Shown here one piece after another: positions 63,562 to 64,000 of a stretch of 64,000 bases of DNA; position 1 is the stretch's first letter; each line of letters begins with the position of its first letter. This DNA comes from Halomonas sp. KG2 (GTDB taxonomy: Bacteria; Pseudomonadota; Gammaproteobacteria; Pseudomonadales; Halomonadaceae): NCBI GenBank assembly GCA_030440445.1, contig CP098528.1, positions 2,852,001 through 2,916,000 on the forward strand, written 5' to 3'. A program made the translations under genes and the position numbers. The notes under the pieces are model-generated. The model ran no database searches. It saw only the letters and a program-made list of their open reading frames with translations, and was not told the DNA's origin.

Positions 63562-64000
63562 TTAGCCGAGCAGGTGCTCAACGGCTGCGCGCTCTTCACG
63601 CAGTTCTTTCTCGGTGGCCTGCATCTTCTCTTTGCTGAACGCGTCCAACTCAAAGCCTTGAACGATTTCATACTTGCCACCCTGACAACGCACTGGGTAG
63701 GAGTAGATGATGCCTTCTTCAATGCCGTAGCTGCCGTCAGACGGGATCGCCATGCTAACGATACCATCGCAACCCAGCGCCCAATCACGCATGTGATCAA
63801 TCGCTGAAGACGCCGCAGATGCTGCAGAAGACGCGCCACGGGCTTTGATAATCGCCGCACCGCGCTGCTGTACTGTCGGGATAAAGTCGTTTTCGTACCA
63901 GTCACGCTCGACCAGATCGAAGGCGGCTTTGCCGTCTACTTTGCACTGCGCCAGATCAGGGTACTGAGTAGCACTGTGGTTGCCCCAGATAATCATGCTG
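63562..64000 (-). CDS. mdh: Malate dehydrogenase, C-terminal part (cut by right edge)
   Basis: The frame is open to the window's right end, so the start lies outside. Visible residues include [14 protein letters not shown] (the active-site His is in WGNHS), [48 protein letters not shown] and [29 protein letters not shown], typical of the approximately 326-residue MDH type. It oxidises malate to oxaloacetate in the TCA cycle. Confidence 0.95.
   Translation of the reverse strand, partial: SMIIWGNHSATQYPDLAQCKVDGKAAFDLVERDWYENDFIPTVQQRGAAIIKARGASSAASAASSAIDHMRDWALGCDGIVSMAIPSDGSYGIEEGIIYSYPVRCQGGKYEIVQGFELDAFSKEKMQATEKELREERAAVEHLLG

Noticed and set aside
1..64000. tRNA, rRNA, IS elements or prophage genes
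   Set aside because: None recognised on either strand: no transposase, integrase or tRNA-like cloverleaf ending in CCA was seen by eye, though a tRNA scan was not possible.

Overview
The window looks like a chromosomal piece of a gammaproteobacterium, most likely a Halomonas/Vreelandella relative. The evidence is the core blocks at the right end (mdh, rppH-ptsP, lgt-thyA-folA, a ProQ-type protein), an OmpC-type porin, a DVU3141-like lipoprotein beside a capsule exporter, and an intermediate base composition. The genus is inferred, not proven. Almost every gene from the left edge to 58635 lies on the minus strand, so transcription runs right to left through one very large surface-polysaccharide region.

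Region by region. (a) 1-6966: a sugar-acid and glycosyltransferase module. A polysialyltransferase-like protein appears split into two genes, the first carrying a histone-H1-like Lys/Ala/Pro repeat tail. It is followed by a HAD phosphatase-glycosyltransferase fusion, a KdsB-like CMP-sugar synthetase and an HMGL-type aldolase fused to an MptE-like domain. (b) 6967-8250: gene-free, packed with nested palindromes (ATTCCCG...CGGGAAT) and a 29-bp tandem array. (c) 8251-17593: five large glycosyltransferase genes. One (GT92 plus AlgX-like) lacks a good start codon and is in frame with its upstream neighbour across a single TAG. (d) 17655-31614: the most unusual part, ten genes for amide/peptide bond formation. 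They are four cyanophycin-synthetase-like ATP-grasp proteins (three with an acylphosphatase-type C-terminus), a TupA-like ATP-grasp, a fusion of DD-carboxypeptidase, MurF-like ligase and acylphosphatase, a D-Ala-D-Ala ligase, and three 'sugar-transfer' ATP-grasp paralogues. (e) 31641-44605: the ABC-exporter capsule locus (KpsT, dTDP-rhamnose genes, Ugd, KpsE/KpsM/KpsD-like, DVU3141-like lipoprotein) with an ops (RfaH) element in its leader. It also holds a second palindrome array next to a GIY-YIG gene, a DUF2283/DUF4258-like pair and a beta-CASP hydrolase. (f) 44835-51759: a second, Wzy-type polysaccharide cluster (ligase-like protein, WcaJ-like, GT4, PssE/PssD-like, polymerase, Wzz-like). 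(g) 52227-64000: porin and housekeeping genes, with mdh cut by the right edge.

Working model (inference): regions a, c, d and e make and export a capsule-like acidic glycan containing rhamnose and possibly uronic acid and an unusual CMP-activated sugar acid, which region d decorates with amino acids or short peptides. Ddl, the MurF-like domain and the DD-carboxypeptidase domain mirror the last cytoplasmic steps of peptidoglycan precursor synthesis, plus trimming. That suggests D-Ala-D-Ala is attached to a non-peptidoglycan acceptor. This candidate system is the main discovery lead of the window.
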